NCBI GenBank assembly: GCA_024734555.1
Contig: JANPWX010000480.1
Coordinates: 1,327,573-1,391,572, forward strand
Direction: 5' to 3'
DNA: 64,000 nt
Source: Trochalopteron elliotii
Taxonomy: Eukaryota; Chordata; Aves; Passeriformes; Leiothrichidae
Shown piece by piece: positions 60,796 through 64,000 of this stretch (its first letter is position 1; every line of letters starts with the position of its first letter). A program made the translations under genes and the position numbers. Under the pieces are notes generated by a model. That model did not search any database. It saw only the letters and a program-made list of their open reading frames with translations, and was not told the DNA's origin.

Positions 60796-63700
60796 AGACA
60801 TCTCCTCTCAGAATGTAACAACGATGGACCAGAACAATGAACACAGTTAGAGTCATAGCACAAGAATGACTGGCTCGGGCAACACAGCAGGGAAATTTTT
60901 AAATGAGCAGGATCGTTTTTATTTGACTCCGGGAAGAGAGGATATGACTATCCCCAGCCTGGCGTGGAGATATTTTTATTGCTTGACTTTTACATGAACC
61001 TTTACAGCCGGTGTTTGTACAGTAAGGATATATTTCAGAGATGTAGCAGTGTGTCTGTAGCTGGCAGGGACTTGCAGCTTCTCTATTCTCTGTTGCCTCG
61101 GGCAATAATGTCCTGGGTGACGTGTGTGCACCGAGCATCCATCAGATTAAGGCAGCTCACAATCCATGAGCTAGAGATGGCACCCAGACCTTTTTCCCCT
61201 AAAAAAAGCCTTATTCTTCTTCTTTTAGAAGGTGGCTGAAGCCGGACAATGTACAATGTTTTGAAGTCTCGGCTTTAATTAGAGAGTTAAAGAAGCGTTA
61301 TCTCCTTTTTGTTGAAAGGACAGACTGTATTGAGTGTGTGACAATGAACCTGCTGCCAGGACAACCACCGGAGATGTTCCTGCCAGGAGCTGGGGAGAAG
61401 GATCATAAAGAGCTCACTCTTCACAAACACTGCCACCTCTGAACTTTTGTGACTCGTCTCCTACTGGCTTTTGTAGTAAGCAGGAAACTTTAAATGCAAA
61501 TTGTATTCCTCGTCCAGTTTTATCAAAGACGACATCCAGTGTTAAATCCACAGTCCGTGAATATTTAAAACACTTCAAATACTGAGGGAAGGAAGAGATG
61601 TTCAGGTGGAAACTGATGGGGCTATTATCAGAGAAGTAAAATATTATTATCCATGAAAGACAGGAGGTCTTTGGGACAGGGCTGGTTTAGTTCTTACAAG
61701 GGCTGCTCCTAAGAGTTAAAGCAGATACTTCTTTATTTAATAGAGTCCCCTGCAAAAATATGCCAGTCAAATACATTGAGAGGTGCCCTTGTCCAGCCCT
61801 GTCAAGAACAGTGCAAACAGCACAATCCAGTCTCCTTCCCCGGCTCACAGCAAACCCAAAAACGAGTTAAAACAAACAACCCCAGCAAACAATCCCAGCA
61901 AGCAGCAGGATTAGGTTTGCTCTGAAGCACCTGCATGTAAATAAAGACAAAGGGAGTGCAAGCTTCTATTTCTCTCTCTGGGAAAAAAAGACAACACAAG
62001 ATCTGGCAAAGTCTTGTGTCCTGATACACGAGGATGAAATCACCCACGCTGCAAGGAAATGTAAACAAGCAAAAAAGAGATGACAAAAATCTTACATCTA
62101 ATACTACAGCCTAAGTTGTCTTGACTACAGATTTCAGGCCAGACTTTCAAAGGCTGGTGTCTAAAAGAACAAATAACGATCTTGTCAATGCAGCCTCAAA
62201 GACTGGATCTGAAAAGTAATGCAAAGAGGGTTTGGCTAAGGATGAGCTTGAAAATGCAGCCTCTGGGGGATCTGCTTTCTCATGAAATTTTAAAGATGTG
62301 CATGAAATAGCAGTTTAGGTTGTGTGCTTTAAAAAAAATTGTGTGGATTTAAGCAAGAGTAAAAAAACCCTTTCTTTGTATCCATTTTGTCACTTGAAAG
62401 AATGAGCACTGGCAATCTAGATACTTAAAAATAAAATTGACCCAAACCTGGGCAAAATTCCTGATCTTCCCCTTCATCCAAGGTGTTTGGTGGTTCTTCA
62501 TCCCAGCAGTCACCCTACATTAACTGAAGGTGCCCTGAACTTCAGAAAAATGTTATTTTCCTTGAATGAAATACAAAACTGTACCCAGGGATTGAAGTGT
62601 TCAGAGTTCAGGGCCAGCAGCCTTGGATGTACTGGAATTCAGGCTGGAATTTGCTGCAGGAGAATGCAGGCTGGAGTTTGTAACAGCTGCTGGGACAATC
62701 CCTGGGCAGAGCTGGGTGTCCCTGACAGCAAACCAAAGGAGTCATTTCTTACTGAGTTACTCTTCCCAAAGGTGTAATTTCTTACTGTGCCAGATTTCCC
62801 CTCCCTGTGCTCTCAGCAGTTTGTGTTCCCTGCAGAAATCCCTCTGCTTTTCTAGTCCTTGGACTCAGAGTGATGGGCTGGAGCAGAGGGGATCTCCAGC
62901 AGAGCTAAACTGGTGCCTAGGCTGAATCCCCAGTGACAAAAATGACAAAACCAGCTCGAATCCCTCTGCCTTGTGGACAAACAGCATCACTGCCCCAGCC
63001 CCAGCATCTTCAGTATTGCTTAATTCTCACAAATTCACATTATTCCACTTGATCTTGTAATTATTTACCACTGAAAAAAAAAAAAAACAACAAAAAACAA
63101 CCCACCAAAAAATAAAACCACCACCAACAATAAAGCTCCTCAAATAAAACCAGAATGTTTCAGTTATTCCCCTTTGCCAGTTAGTGCATCACATGCAGCC
63201 TTGCTTTGATTTCCCTGCCTTTAAGGATCATCCAATTTGCTGCAATGCTGCACAAAATAAATCACTAACTTCATAGAGCAACAAAAGGAGGACATTTAAT
63301 GAGTCAAAGACAATATTGCATTACCAAAATAAAGATTAAAGGAACTATATTGTTCATTTAAAATAAGATTTGAAAGCTTTACAGAGCCCAAGACAACAAC
63401 AACAACAACAACAAAAAGCCATACATGAAGGAAATACAATATTTCCAACCATAGAAATACAAATGTTATTGGTAGAAAACATAACAGGGCCTTTTGAGAG
63501 AATGCCACTGAATGAAAGCAAGAGAAGCAAAAACTGGATGAAAGGAAGAAAGGATGAGACAGATGAAAGAAAAAGATGAGAGCTGGGTGAGAAAACAGGA
63601 AGGTCATTCCTTTATCTAGACTTGCTAAATTCAGTGTTCAGAAACAAAGGCAGCGACTGCTCTTCACAAAATTGTCTCCAAGGACTCTGGAGCCCATTTG

Positions 63701-64000
63701 GTGGTATTTTTAAAAGTGGTTTGAAGAAAAAGAAAACCACATTTTTTAATGTCACTCAGCAGTAGTTCTGCAGCTGGGGATTTCTGTTCACACAATGGTT
63801 TAAAGTTTTTTTTTCTGCTCTAGTTATTTCATTACAACCACAGGATTTATTACATGGTAATTCCCTGAGCTCTTATAAATCTATCTGGGGATAGAAGGGG
63901 AGTTGTCTTATGATTCCAGTCTGGCAACAAATTTTCCATATAAAATTTAATCTATTGTATCTCACTTTTGTATAATCAGATCATTAAAATGCATTGCTAA
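60796..64000. other. Non-coding stretch with a conserved-looking block
   Basis: About 60890-61260 has complex sequence with several CpGs and no repeat similarity. Minor low-complexity runs are an A/C-rich segment at 63074-63132 and (ACA)n at 63394-63413. No gene recognised to the window end. Confidence 0.4.

Noticed and set aside
60477..60863. 128-codon Phe/Leu/Ser-rich minus frame resembling a membrane protein
   Set aside because: It is the complement of a purine repeat; the apparent hydrophobicity comes from TTT/TCT composition.

Overview
The window looks like non-coding nuclear DNA from a bird, most likely a songbird. It holds two CR1 LINE 3' ends of avian type, in one case with two copies of the CR1 terminal octamer. 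Around these sit many short retroviral LTRs of the kind common in passerine genomes, with AT-rich microsatellites and one assembly gap. I found no protein-coding gene, tRNA, rRNA, CRISPR array or prokaryotic feature that I could defend. The longest open frames (100-198 codons) mostly lie across LTRs or low-complexity DNA and are chance or antisense frames. The assignment to bird and passerine is inference; no search was run. || The supported content is mostly retroelements. Family 1 has four solo LTRs (2825-3142, 14937-15276, 29979-30311, 51726-52043). Family 2 has five (26625-26923, 33136-33438, 33705-34008, 48811-49100, 56953-57257). Family 3 has two (6708-7310 and a deleted copy at 30613-30886). 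Most are bounded by 6-bp target-site duplications that can be read directly, which fits class II (ERVK/beta-like) integration. Two further complete LTRs sit at 47240-47754 (4-bp repeat) and 50868-51409 (5-bp repeat, ERVL-like). The 50868-51409 copy is nested inside a CR1 fragment. A further probable LTR starts at 46089. No gag, pol or env frame lies beside any of them, so all are solo LTRs. || Layout: 1-16 kb has a 105-bp minisatellite, two family 1 LTRs and one family 3 LTR in otherwise featureless sequence. 16-26 kb has three AT-rich microsatellite blocks, one of them interrupted by a 368-N gap, and an 88-bp tandem duplication. 26-34 kb is dense in insertions and also holds a long inverted repeat (27658-28657) and a head-opposed LTR pair. 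34-46 kb is quiet apart from a CR1 end. 46-52 kb is a second LTR cluster. 52-64 kb is poorer in repeats, keeps several CpG-containing, homeodomain-site-rich stretches that look like conserved regulatory DNA, and has a homopurine minisatellite at 60490-60795. || No gene set acts together here. What matters is the insertion history of the LTRs, the structures they create (inverted pairs, nested copies, unusual termini) and a few candidate regulatory blocks. I did not find a new multi-gene system.
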